Of a DNA stretch of 64,000 bases, positions 9,171 through 18,600 are shown in pieces; within the stretch, counting starts at the first letter, position 1; each line of letters starts with the position of its first letter. A program made the translations under genes and the position numbers. Below the pieces are notes generated by a model, which was given only the letters and a program-made list of their open reading frames with translations, was not told the origin of the DNA and did no database searches. The DNA is from Escherichia coli DSM 30083 = JCM 1649 = ATCC 11775 (lineage in GTDB: Bacteria > Pseudomonadota > Gammaproteobacteria > Enterobacterales > Enterobacteriaceae), in NCBI RefSeq assembly GCF_003697165.2, contig NZ_CP033092.2, forward strand, positions 2,542,001 to 2,606,000. Direction: 5' to 3'.

Positions 9171-10094
9171 ATGGAAAAAAATAGTCTGTTTAGTCAGCGC
9201 ATCCGTTTGCGCCACCTTCATACATTCGTAGCTGTCGCACAACAAGGAACTTTGGGGCGCGCGGCTGAAACCCTTAATTTGAGTCAACCTGCGCTCTCTA
9301 AGACATTGAATGAACTGGAGCAGCTGACGGGCGCTCGCTTGTTTGAGCGTGGTCGTCAGGGGGCGCAACTTACCTTACCCGGCGAACAATTTTTAACGCA
9401 TGCAGTCAGAGTTCTTGACGCCATCAACACTGCCGGACAGTCGCTTCATCGTAAAGAAGGTCTTAATAATGATGTCGTCAGGGTTGGTGCGCTACCTACT
9501 GCGGCACTAGGGATATTACCTTCGGTTATAGGTCAGTTTCATCAGCAACAAAAAGAGACGACCTTGCAAGTTGCGACAATGAGTAACCCTATGATTCTGG
9601 CGGGTTTAAAAACCGGGGAAATCGATATCGGCATTGGTCGGATGTCAGATCCTGAACTGATGAACGGGCTTAATTATGAACTGCTGTTTCTTGAATCGCT
9701 GAAGCTGGTTGTCCGCCCCAATCACCCGCTACTTCAGGAGAACGTAACGCTAAGCCGGGTGCTGGAATGGCCGGTCGTTGTATCACCAGAAGGCACTGCG
9801 CCACGCCAGCATTCAGATGCATTAGTGCAGAGCCAGGGATGTAAAATTCCTTCGGGTTGTATCGAAACGCTGTCTGCTTCGCTATCTCGTCAACTTACGG
9901 TTGAATACGATTACGTGTGGTTTGTCCCTTCTGGCGCTGTAAAAGACGACCTGCGTCATGCCACGCTGGTGGCCCTGCCTGTTCCGGGTCATGGTGCAGG
10001 CGAACCGATTGGAATACTGACCCGCGTAGATGCGACGTTCTCTTCTGGTTGCCAGTTGATGATTAACGCTATTCGAAAATCAATGCCGTTCTGA
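9171..10094 (+). CDS. ydcI: YdcI, LysR-type transcriptional regulator
   Basis: I use the ATG at 9171 (MEKNSLFSQRIRLRHL), giving 307 residues; the frame is open back to 9030 but that part is AT-rich leader. A winged helix-turn-helix lies at about residues 15-75 (TFVAVAQQGTLGRAAETLNLSQPALSKTL spans the HTH), followed by a LysR substrate-binding domain. YdcI is described as a conserved regulator affecting acid resistance in enterics. A short hairpin (AGGGATC/GATCCCT, about 10103-10120) follows the stop and may act as a weak terminator. Confidence 0.92.
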   Translation: MEKNSLFSQRIRLRHLHTFVAVAQQGTLGRAAETLNLSQPALSKTLNELEQLTGARLFERGRQGAQLTLPGEQFLTHAVRVLDAINTAGQSLHRKEGLNNDVVRVGALPTAALGILPSVIGQFHQQQKETTLQVATMSNPMILAGLKTGEIDIGIGRMSDPELMNGLNYELLFLESLKLVVRPNHPLLQENVTLSRVLEWPVVVSPEGTAPRQHSDALVQSQGCKIPSGCIETLSASLSRQLTVEYDYVWFVPSGAVKDDLRHATLVALPVPGHGAGEPIGILTRVDATFSSGCQLMINAIRKSMPF

Positions 10095-10131
10095 AAGGTG
10101 AAGGGATCTGTCGATCCCTCCTTTAACATTT

Positions 10132-10578
10132 TCACACCGTAGCAAAACTAACTGGTTCACAAGCTCCGCGAGGTTCTGCCGACACAGAATGTTTGTTGAG
10201 ACGGAATACGTCCACCGCCTCAGTTAGTCGTGCCGCCTGTTCTTCAAGGGACACCGCTGCCGTTGAGGCCTCTTCTACCAGAGAAGCATTCTGTTGCGTC
10301 ACCTTATCCATTTCAGAAATCGCCTGGCTAACCTGCGTTATGCCTCGACTTTGTTCACCCGAGGCGGTGGCGATTTCCTGCATGATATGTGTGACACTCG
10401 CGACGGCATCAACAATAGTGCACATGATTTTCCCTGCCGTTGCCACCTCATCCGATCCCAGGTCAATTAATCTGACTGATTCACTGATCAAGCCTTCAAT
10501 CTCTTTCGCCGCCTGGGCGCTGCGGCTTGCGAGTGTCCGTACTTCGCTGGCGACAACGGCAAATCCAGGGCCTTGCGA
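10132..10578 (-). pseudogene. trg: trg remnant: C-terminal cytoplasmic part of the ribose/galactose chemoreceptor
   Basis: About 148 codons remain, equivalent to the last quarter of Trg (546 residues in K-12), beginning at GFAVVASEVRTLASRSA and ending EPVSFATV. This is the descending helix of the methyl-accepting signalling hairpin and its C-terminal methylation helix. The periplasmic sensor, both membrane helices, HAMP and the hairpin tip (ALNAAVEAARAGEQGRG) are gone. Upstream of the break the minus strand carries antisense hokB sequence, so there is no start or promoter of trg. It cannot encode a working receptor. Confidence 0.9.
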
Positions 10579-10585
10579 GAGTAAC

Positions 10586-10687
<102 letters not shown>

Positions 10688-10759
10688 GGGCAAGCGCGGG
10701 GATTTTCCCCCGCGCATCTGACTAGCGGATTCATTTTCTCATGGCACCCCTTTTACACT

Positions 10760-10933
10760 TCAGTTAGTGCATGTTTTTTTCGATGCACTAATAGAACCAT
10801 CATTACAGACAAATTTGCCGCCTGCCGTACAGTGTGAGATCCCCCCTTTCGAACCAGAACAGGGTTTGCGCCCGGCATCGGCATAAAAGGAAACAAGCGT
10901 TCCCATAACCAGGATAAGTGCCAGTTTTTTCAT
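10760..10933 (-). CDS. ydcA: YdcA, small exported cysteine-containing protein
   Basis: 57 residues from the ATG at 10933, preceded by GGAGGTT. The N-terminus MKKLALILVMGTLVSFYADA is a Sec signal peptide with an ADA-G cleavage site. The mature part is short (about 37 residues), rich in Gly, Ser and Lys, with four Cys that could form two disulfides in the periplasm. Matches the uncharacterised E. coli YdcA. Its neighbours hokB and trg are broken, but this gene looks intact. Confidence 0.85.
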   Translation of the reverse strand: MKKLALILVMGTLVSFYADAGRKPCSGSKGGISHCTAGGKFVCNDGSISASKKTCTN

Positions 10934-11103
10934 ATAACCTCCATGATTTATCGAATCTTATGTTCGATTTGAACGTTATACGCTGGTTTATTTTGATACC
11001 GTTGATGAGATCAAAGATCGGGTGAATTGATTAAAGATAAGCCAGATGGACGTATAGACAAGGATTATGGTTTTATTTGTCATACAAATAAATATAATAG
11101 GCG

Positions 11104-11167
11104 CTTCCGATGTAGGCCCGTATTCTTCGCCTGTACCACGGGTCGGTTTTAGTACAGGCGTTTTCTT
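11104..11167 (+). ncRNA. rydC: RydC, Hfq-dependent small RNA
   Basis: The 64-nt span begins CTTCCGATGTAG and ends GGCGTTTTCTT. It carries the two interleaved pairings of RydC: CGCCTGTAC with GTACAGGCG (terminator-like stem before the T-rich 3' end), and GGCCCG with CGGGTC, which gives the pseudoknot. RydC binds Hfq and is known to act on cfa and yejABEF mRNAs. It lies between ydcA and cybB, its standard location. Confidence 0.9.
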
Positions 11168-11177
11168 TAAATATCCT

Positions 11178-11708
11178 TCAGGAACGTTTACGCGGCATCA
11201 TGCGTAGAAGTGTGTTGTCCTTCCAGAAATAGTGGTGTGCCAGTGCAGCCGCAGCGTGCAACCCGATGACAAAATATCCCAGATTCGCCAGCGTTTCATG
11301 CCACGACTTTAAGCTATCAACCCGTTCGAAATTGGCCTCTGAAGCGTAAGGCATCGTCAAACCAAACGCAAACCACGGGTTGCCCCGGTTATACATCATC
11401 ACCAAACCAATCACTGGCAGCGCAATAAACAGGAGATAAATCACCAAATGGCCCAAATGCGCCAGTCCCGTCATCATCGGTTTTGGCTTAGGTATAATCG
11501 GCGGGGTTGGGCATTTCAGCCTTAACAAAAGACGAACCACCATCAGTACGAGAATTGAGATGCCACAGGAAACATGAATCATGTTGATGAGGGGCCGATC
11601 GCTACGTGGGAAGAAACCACGAAACTCCATTGCGCAATACGCTACGATAACCAGCAAAAAGACCAGCCAGTGAATGCTGATTTGTAACCTTGAGTATTTA
11701 TTTCCCAT
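11178..11708 (-). CDS. cybB: CybB, cytochrome b561 (superoxide:ubiquinone oxidoreductase)
   Basis: Start set at MGNKYSRLQISIHW (11708) for 176 residues, the family length; an upstream ATG at 11744 would add 12 non-hydrophobic residues. Four transmembrane helices carry the haem-ligand histidines, visible in ISIHW, IHVSCG, HLGHL and GLHAAAALAHH. It is an inner-membrane dihaem b-type cytochrome reported to oxidise superoxide and pass electrons to ubiquinone. It stands alone, with RydC beyond its 3' end and gapC divergent at the 5' side. Confidence 0.93.
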   Translation of the reverse strand: MGNKYSRLQISIHWLVFLLVIVAYCAMEFRGFFPRSDRPLINMIHVSCGISILVLMVVRLLLRLKCPTPPIIPKPKPMMTGLAHLGHLVIYLLFIALPVIGLVMMYNRGNPWFAFGLTMPYASEANFERVDSLKSWHETLANLGYFVIGLHAAAALAHHYFWKDNTLLRMMPRKRS

Positions 11709-11896
11709 AACATTTCCTGCTTTAACATAATTTGCCGTTAACATAACGGGCTTTTCTTAAAATTTCATTAAATATTGTTCACCTGTTTTCAGTACGTTAC
11801 GTTTCGCTGCAAGAATGTAGATTGCCCATCCCGCCATCCTGGTCTAAGCCTGGAAAGGATCAATTTTCATCCGAACGTTCCTGACAGGAGAAGACC

Positions 11897-12898
11897 ATGA
11901 GTAAAGTTGGTATTAATGGTTTTGGTCGTATCGGTCGACTGGTGTTGCGTCGATTACTTGAAGTCAAAAGCAACATAGACGTTGTCGCTATTAATGATCT
12001 CACTTCCCCAAAAATTCTCGCCTACCTGCTGAAACATGATTCAAACTACGGACCGTTCCCCTGGAGCGTTGATTATACGGAAGATTCACTTATCGTTAAT
12101 GGGAAAAGTATCGCGGTTTACGCCGAAAAAGAGGCTAAAAATATTCCGTGGAAAGCGAAAGGCGCAGAAATCATTGTCGAATGTACAGGCTTTTATACCT
12201 CCGCCGAGAAATCGCAGGCGCATCTTGATGCTGGCGCGAAGAAGGTGTTGATTTCCGCCCCTGCCGGTGAAATGAAAACCATCGTTTATAACGTCAATGA
12301 CGACACTCTGGATGGCAACGACACCATTGTTTCCGTGGCGTCATGCACCACTAACTGCCTTGCGCCGATGGCCAAAGCCTTGCATGACAGTTTCGGGATA
12401 GAAGTCGGCACGATGACAACCATTCATGCCTATACCGGCACCCAGTCACTGGTGGATGGCCCACGTGGTAAAGATTTACGTGCTTCACGCGCAGCGGCAG
12501 AAAATATCATTCCCCACACTACGGGGGCGGCAAAAGCCATTGGTCTGGTGATCCCGGAACTGAGCGGCAAACTGAAAGGTCATGCGCAACGCGTGCCGGT
12601 GAAAACAGGTTCGGTCACTGAACTGGTGTCGATTCTCGGAAAGAAAGTGACTGCCGAAGAGGTGAACAACGCGCTTAAAAAGGCGACAAACAATAACGAG
12701 TCATTTGGTTATACTGATGAAGAAATAGTCTCTTCCGATATCATTGGCAGCCATTTCGGTTCGGTGTTTGATGCCACGCAAACGGAAATTACCGCCGTGG
12801 GCGATTTACAACTGGTGAAAACGGTCGCCTGGTACGATAACGAATATGGCTTCGTCACGCAGCTTATTCGCACCCTCGAAAAATTCGCTAAACTCTGA
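11897..12898 (+). CDS. gapC: GapC, glyceraldehyde-3-phosphate dehydrogenase (intact)
   Basis: 333 uninterrupted residues with the NAD-binding start VGINGFGRIGRLVLRR, the catalytic Cys in ASCTTNCLAP (about residue 150) and the usual His in the TIHAYTGTQ segment (about 177). Phosphorylating GAPDH of glycolysis, more like Gram-positive Gap than GapA. The start has a strong AGGAG site. In K-12 the same locus is a split pseudogene; here no frameshift or stop is present. Convergent with aldA, sharing the hairpin at 12907-12928. Confidence 0.93.
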   Translation: MSKVGINGFGRIGRLVLRRLLEVKSNIDVVAINDLTSPKILAYLLKHDSNYGPFPWSVDYTEDSLIVNGKSIAVYAEKEAKNIPWKAKGAEIIVECTGFYTSAEKSQAHLDAGAKKVLISAPAGEMKTIVYNVNDDTLDGNDTIVSVASCTTNCLAPMAKALHDSFGIEVGTMTTIHAYTGTQSLVDGPRGKDLRASRAAAENIIPHTTGAAKAIGLVIPELSGKLKGHAQRVPVKTGSVTELVSILGKKVTAEEVNNALKKATNNNESFGYTDEEIVSSDIIGSHFGSVFDATQTEITAVGDLQLVKTVAWYDNEYGFVTQLIRTLEKFAKL

Positions 12899-12906
12899 CG
12901 CGCACA

Positions 12907-12930
12907 GGCGGAGGAAAAAACCTCCGCCTC
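12907..12930 (+). terminator. Terminator between gapC and aldA
   Basis: GGCGGAGG, a six-A loop and CCTCCGCC, followed by TCTTT on the plus strand, sit 9 bp after the gapC stop. The symmetric stem could also serve convergent aldA. Confidence 0.7.
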
Positions 12931-12939
12931 TTTCACTCA

Positions 12940-14379
12940 TTACGACTGTAAATAAACCACCTGGGTCTGCAGATATTCATGCAAGCCATGTTTACCATCT
13001 GCGCCGCCAATACCGGATTTACGCCATCCAGCGTGGAAGCCTTGCATAGCTTCGAAGTTTTCACGGTTGATGTAAGTTTCACCAAACTTCAGCCCTTTAA
13101 TGGCTTTCATCGCGACGTTCAGATTTTGGGTATAGATTGATGAGGTCAGGCCGTAATCACTGTCATTAGCCATTGAGATAGCCTCTTCCAGCGTGTCAAA
13201 TGCGACCACCGGCAGAACCGGGCCAAAGGTTTCCTCATGCATAATCGACATTTCCTGGCGAACATCCAGCAGCAATGTCGGCGGATAATAATATCCTTTC
13301 CCCTCTACCGCTTTGCCACCCAACGCCACTCTCGCCCCTTCTTCTACTGCGCGCGCCACTTTTTGCTCAACCCTTTCCAGCGCCGCGGCGTTAATCAACG
13401 GTCCCATCGCAATGTCGTTGCGTTCAGCGGGGTTACCAAATTGAACCGCCTGCATCGCTTCCCCCAGCCGATTGACGAACTGATCATAAATGCTTTTCTG
13501 TACATAAACACGTTCTGCACAGTTACACACTTGCCCACTATTAATGACGCGTGAATCAACGATGGCTTTGACTGCCAGTTCAAGATCGGCATCGTCCATT
13601 ACGATAGCCGGTGCTTTACCCCCCAATTCCAGGCACACTTTGGTGATGTTTTTCGCCGCAGTCGCCATAATCTTTTCACCTGCAGAGACGCTGCCTGTCA
13701 TACTGACCATTGCGACCTTTGGGTTACCCGCCAGTTCTTGCCCAACGGTTTCACCACGCCCGAGTACAAGGTTAAACACGCCGCGCGGAAGGCCTATTTC
13801 ATCAACGATTTTGGCGAATGCAATCGCATTGTTTGGCGTAAATTCACTGGGTTTAATGACGATGGTATTACCGGTCAAAAGAGCGGGAGCCATTTTGCGG
13901 GCAATGAGGAAGAACGGAAAGTTCCACGGCAGAATGCCGGTAGTCACGCCAAGCGCACGTTTAAACAGAAGGATATTTTCTCCTGGACGATCGCTTTGAA
14001 TAATCTCGCCCTCGTAACGCCGTGCCCACTCCGCCATATAATCGATATAGTCCGCAGTAAAAGCCACTTCGACTTCAGCCAACTGCTGGATCTTGCCCCC
14101 TTCTTCGACAATCAGCGCACTGATTTCACTGGCACGTTCCCGGATCCCGGCGGAGATTTTGCGCAACCAACTGGCGCGTTCAATAGCAGGCAACGCTTCC
14201 CATTCTGGTTGTGCACGTTCTGCTGCATCGATTGCCTTACGGGCATCCTCGGCCTGACCATCGGGAATGCGGGAAATGACAACCTCTGTAGCAGGGTTTA
14301 CCACATCAATCCATGCGTCTCCACGCCAGGTAACAAACTGTCCATCGATATACATAGGATGTTGAACGGGTACTGACAT
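12940..14379 (-). CDS. aldA: AldA, lactaldehyde/glycolaldehyde dehydrogenase
   Basis: 479 residues, full length. Aldehyde dehydrogenase family: catalytic Cys in NSGQVCNCAERV (about residue 285), active-site Glu in CLELGGKAP (about 251), and the cofactor loop around MTGSVSAGEK. AldA oxidises L-lactaldehyde to L-lactate in fucose and rhamnose catabolism, and glycolaldehyde to glycolate, with NAD. The ATG is preceded by AGGAGTC. Transcribed alone, with about 200 bp to ydcF. Confidence 0.95.
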   Translation of the reverse strand: MSVPVQHPMYIDGQFVTWRGDAWIDVVNPATEVVISRIPDGQAEDARKAIDAAERAQPEWEALPAIERASWLRKISAGIRERASEISALIVEEGGKIQQLAEVEVAFTADYIDYMAEWARRYEGEIIQSDRPGENILLFKRALGVTTGILPWNFPFFLIARKMAPALLTGNTIVIKPSEFTPNNAIAFAKIVDEIGLPRGVFNLVLGRGETVGQELAGNPKVAMVSMTGSVSAGEKIMATAAKNITKVCLELGGKAPAIVMDDADLELAVKAIVDSRVINSGQVCNCAERVYVQKSIYDQFVNRLGEAMQAVQFGNPAERNDIAMGPLINAAALERVEQKVARAVEEGARVALGGKAVEGKGYYYPPTLLLDVRQEMSIMHEETFGPVLPVVAFDTLEEAISMANDSDYGLTSSIYTQNLNVAMKAIKGLKFGETYINRENFEAMQGFHAGWRKSGIGGADGKHGLHEYLQTQVVYLQS

Positions 14380-14536
14380 GGGCGACTCCTGTGATTTGCA
14401 TGTTTGTTTTTGGTAAATTTATTGTTAATTAACATCAATTATCAGAGAGACGGCATCGTGAAAGGACAATTCTGTGAAGGGCTTCATAAAAACAAGTGTA
14501 AAAGGAATTAAAGGCAGAAATAAAAGTCAGAAGTCA

Positions 14537-14573
14537 TGCCCGTTTGCAAACAATTGGTTCACGAACGGGCAAT
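14537..14573 (+). terminator. Orphan intrinsic-terminator-like hairpin between aldA and ydcF
   Basis: GCCCGTTTGCAA and the imperfectly complementary TTCACGAACGGGC form a stem (about 14537-14568) followed by AATTTTT on the plus strand only. Both flanking genes are on the minus strand, so no known plus-strand gene ends here. It may still fold at the 3' end of the ydcF message. See findings. Confidence 0.5.
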
Positions 14574-14575
14574 TT

Positions 14576-15376
14576 TTAACGTAACGAGCGACTTTCCATC
14601 GCCTCGATGAGCACCGCATCGTGTTTCAGCGTTTGCCATGCCTGGATGACTTCTGCCGGAAAATCAACGTGAACGATAAAATCTCGCCCGCGGGGGCCGT
14701 AGCCATCGCTATCATCGCGTAAACGCGGCAGCTCGCCAGTGAGTAGCGATAGATAACGCTCAACCGGCCATAATCCTTGCAACGGATTAACAAAGATTAC
14801 ACTGTCTGCGTTATTTCCTAACTGAGGAACGAATCCGGGATAACTTAACCAGCGTGGTGCATCGGGATTATCCCCGGTTATACGGCGGAACGTCGCCATC
14901 GTGCGCCGCTGCATGGTGGGGTCCTGAACAACGATAGCCGTATGAACTCGTTCTACGGCCTGATTCAATAGCGCGATGCTAAAGCGTGCGTTTTCACCGC
15001 AGTTTGTTGACTGGTCTTCAATCCAGATTTTTTCATGCGGAATATGCCAGAACTGATGAGCGATATCCGCCAGGATGGTAGCTTCAGCTCTGCCAGTGGT
15101 GCGGATAGTGTTGTAGTGTGGATGCTGTGCGATGGCGCTATACAAAAAAGTTGTCGAGTGACCGATACCACCACTAATCAGTAAAGGAATTTGCTGATCG
15201 CGGGCAATCTTACATGCCGCATCGATAGTCGGCATAACCGCATTGCCTGCAAGGATCACGCAATCGGCCTGATACGGCACCTCACCGGAGAAATCATCCT
15301 GCGCCAGCCACTGTCCGATAACATTTATGGCATCTATGGTTGCCGGCGAAAGCGTCGGAAACGGGGTAATATTCAT
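14576..15376 (-). CDS. ydcF: YdcF, DUF218-family SAM-binding protein
   Basis: 266 residues, complete. DUF218 domain with a Rossmann-like core: the ISGGIGHST segment (about residues 68-76) and ENARFS (about 130) are the family landmarks. The E. coli protein has been crystallised and reported to bind S-adenosylmethionine; its reaction is unknown to me. No signal peptide or membrane helix, so cytosolic. ATG preceded by AGGAGGAA. Single gene. Confidence 0.88.
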   Translation of the reverse strand: MNITPFPTLSPATIDAINVIGQWLAQDDFSGEVPYQADCVILAGNAVMPTIDAACKIARDQQIPLLISGGIGHSTTFLYSAIAQHPHYNTIRTTGRAEATILADIAHQFWHIPHEKIWIEDQSTNCGENARFSIALLNQAVERVHTAIVVQDPTMQRRTMATFRRITGDNPDAPRWLSYPGFVPQLGNNADSVIFVNPLQGLWPVERYLSLLTGELPRLRDDSDGYGPRGRDFIVHVDFPAEVIQAWQTLKHDAVLIEAMESRSLR

Positions 15377-15591
15377 GGTTCCTCCTTATCGTTCCCTTAA
15401 GAATACTGCGTGAGATAATAGTGAGAAGCGGAGCACTCTGAAAGGAGGAAGTCGTATTTCCTTAACTGCCACTCCGCCAGCCTGACATATCTTTTAAGGA
15501 AATGCTGTAGATAAACATTATTCATCTTGCAGCAGAGAATTGTATTTTTCTGAACTCCTGAATCTTTTCCCTTATCGTTTTTAGAATTAAT

Positions 15592-15624
15592 AAAAAACCC
15601 GGCGCTAAATGCTTACCGGGTTTT
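15592..15624 (-). terminator. Intrinsic terminator of hrpA
   Basis: On the minus strand AAACCCGG, a loop and CCGGGTTT form a stem followed by TTTTTATT, 25 bp after the hrpA stop. The remaining stretch to ydcF (15377-15591) shows no gene. Confidence 0.85.
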
Positions 15625-15648
15625 AGATTTATCAGGCAAATAGCAGTG

Positions 15649-18600
15649 TTAACCGCTAATCTGCTCCATCGCCTGCAAAATACGCTTATCCGAAATCGGA
15701 TAAGGCGTGCCAAGTTGTTGAGCGAAGTAACTAACGCGCAGCTCTTCTATCATCCAGCGGACCTCTTTCACGTCTTCATCCTCACGACGTGCAGGCGGTA
15801 GTTTGTTGATCCATTGCTGCCACGCCTGCTGGACGTTTTCGACTTTCAGCATCTGAGCACGGTCGCGATGTGGATCAATCGCCAGTTTTTCCAGTCGTTT
15901 TTCAATCGCCTGCAAATAACGCAGCGTGTCGCCCAGCCGTTTGAAGCCGTTACCAGTGACAAAACCGCGATACACCAGCCCGCCCATCTGCGCTTTAATG
16001 TCAGAAAGCCCCAGCGCCATGGTCATATCCACCCGCCCTTTCAGACGTTTGTTGATATTGAACACCGCAGTGAGGATTTGCTCGACCTGCTTCGCAATAT
16101 CCACCACCGTGTCGTTCAGTTCAGCGCGGACTTTTTCATGCAGCGCAGCAAAGCCTTCTTCCGTCCAGACCGGACCGCCGTTGGCGTCGATTAATTTATC
16201 CACACCGCATGAGATACAGTCATCGATCAGCTCCAGCACTTTGCCATACGGGTTAAAGTACAGCCCCAGCTTGGCTTTGTTTGGCAGCTTTTCGTGCAAG
16301 TACTTGATCGGCGATGGAATATTTAGCAGCAGTAAACGGCGAAGACCGCTCCACATTGCCTGCTTCTGTTCCAGCGGGTTATCAAACAGTTTGATCGCTA
16401 CGCTGTCACGCTCATCCACCAGCGCCGGCCAAGCCTTCACTTTGTAGTTGCCGCGCTTCTGCTCGTAGCTTTCCGGCAGTTGACCAAAACTCCAGATATG
16501 TAAACCGCTCTGCTCGATACCGTCATCCGCCACGGCAGACAGCGTTTCCTGCACTTTGCCTTTCAGGGCGTCTTTCAGATCCTGTAATGAGCGCCCTTCT
16601 TTTAGCTTCTTGTTTTTGTCATCCACCACGCGGAAAGTGATTTTCAGGTGATCGGGCACCTGATCCCAGTGCCAGTCTTCGCGGTCAACGGTGACGCCAG
16701 TCATCCGCCGTAACTCTCGTTCAAGGCTGTCGAGCAACGGCAATTCCAGCGGTGTGACGCGGCCTAAAAACGCTTCGGCGAAGTTTGGCGCGGGCACAAA
16801 ATTACGGCGTACCGGCTTCGGCAGCGATTTAATCAGGGCGATGATCAGCTCACGACGCAGACCGGGGATCTGCCACTCAAACCCACTCTCCTCAACCTGG
16901 TTAAGTAGCGGCAGCGGGATATGCACGGTCACACCGTCAGCATCCGCGCCGGGCTCAAACTGATAGCTCAAACGCAGTTTGAGATTGCCCTGATGCCAGA
17001 AGTTCGGGTAATCCAGTTTGCTGATTTTTTCCGCCCCTTCTTTGATCAACATGCTCTTTTCAAAGTTGAGCAAATCAGGCGTTTCGCGGCTGACTTTTTT
17101 CCACCAGCTGTCGAAATGGCGTGCGGAGATCACATCGTGGCTGATGCGCTGGTCGTAGAACTCAAACAACGTTTCGTCATCCACCAGAATATCGCGGCGA
17201 CGAGTTTTGTGTTCCAGTTCTTCCACTTCGGCCCGTAGTTTCAGGTTTTCACGGAAGAATGCGTGACGCGTCTGCCAGTCACCTTCCACCAGCGCGTGGC
17301 GAATAAAGAGTTCACGACATAACGCCGGATCGATCTGGCTGTAGTTGACCTTGCGCGCGGCAACAATCGGCAAACCATAAACAGTGACTTTTTCCGTTGC
17401 CATCACCGCGCCCTGCGCCCGTTCCCAGTGCGGTTCGCTATAGGTGCGTTTAATCAAATGCTGAGCAACTGGCTCCACCCATTCCGGGTCGATCCGCGCA
17501 GCAATGCGTCCCCACAGGCGGCTGGTTTCTACCAGTTCCGCCACCATTACCCATTTCGGCGGTTTTTTGAATAAGCCGGAACCGGGGAAGATGGAGAAAC
17601 GCGCGTTACGTGCGCCGGTATATTCTTGTTTATCGGCATCTTTCATGCCGATATGCGAAAGCAAACCGGTCAGCAACGCAATGTGAATTTCGCGATAATC
17701 CGCCGGTTCGCTGTTAACCGGAATGCCAAGTTCTTTCACCACCTGGCGCAACTGGGTGTAGATATCCTGCCATTCGCGCACGCGCAGATAGTTGAGATAA
17801 TCAGTACGGCACAGGCGACGGAAGGCGTTTGAAGAAAGCGCCTTTTGCTGCTCGCCAAGATAATTCCACAGATTCACAAACGCGAGGAAGTCAGACTCTT
17901 TGTCGTGGAAGCGACGATGTTTTTCGTCCGATGCCTGCTGCTTGTCCATTGGCCGCTCACGCGGGTCCTGAATAGAGAGCGCGGAAGTGATAATCATCGC
18001 CTCACGCACGCAGCCATGTTTTTGCGCTTCCAGCACCATACGCGCCAGACGTGGGTCGACAGGCAACTGCGAGAGCTGGCGACCGAGCGGCGTCAGTTTA
18101 TAGGCGCTGGCCTGTTCATCCGTGGTGATCGCGCCCAGTTCTTCGAGCAGACGCACGCCATCCTGGATATTGCGTTTATCCGGTGCTTCGACAAACGGGA
18201 ATGCGGCGATATCGCCCAAGCCCAGTGCGGTCATCTGCAAAATAACCGAGGCCAGGTTAGTACGCAGAATTTCTGGGTCGGTAAACTCCGGGCGCGAGAG
18301 GAAATCGTCTTCGGAATAGAGACGAATACAGATCCCTTCTGACACACGACCGCAGCGGCCTTTACGCTGATTAGCTGAAGCCTGCGAAATTGGCTCAATC
18401 GGCAAACGCTGCACTTTGGTGCGATAGCTGTAGCGGCTGATACGCGCCGTACCTGGGTCGATAACGTATTTAATCCCCGGTACGGTCAGCGAGGTTTCCG
18501 CGACGTTAGTCGCCAGCACAATGCGCCGTCCGCTGTGCGACTGGAAGACGCGGTTCTGCTCGCTGTTCGAAAGCCGTGCATAAAGCGGAAGAATTTCCGT

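Noticed and set aside
17845..18342. Long antisense frames within hrpA and other large genes
   Set aside because: Shadow frames caused by codon bias in GC-rich coding DNA; no start context or domain.
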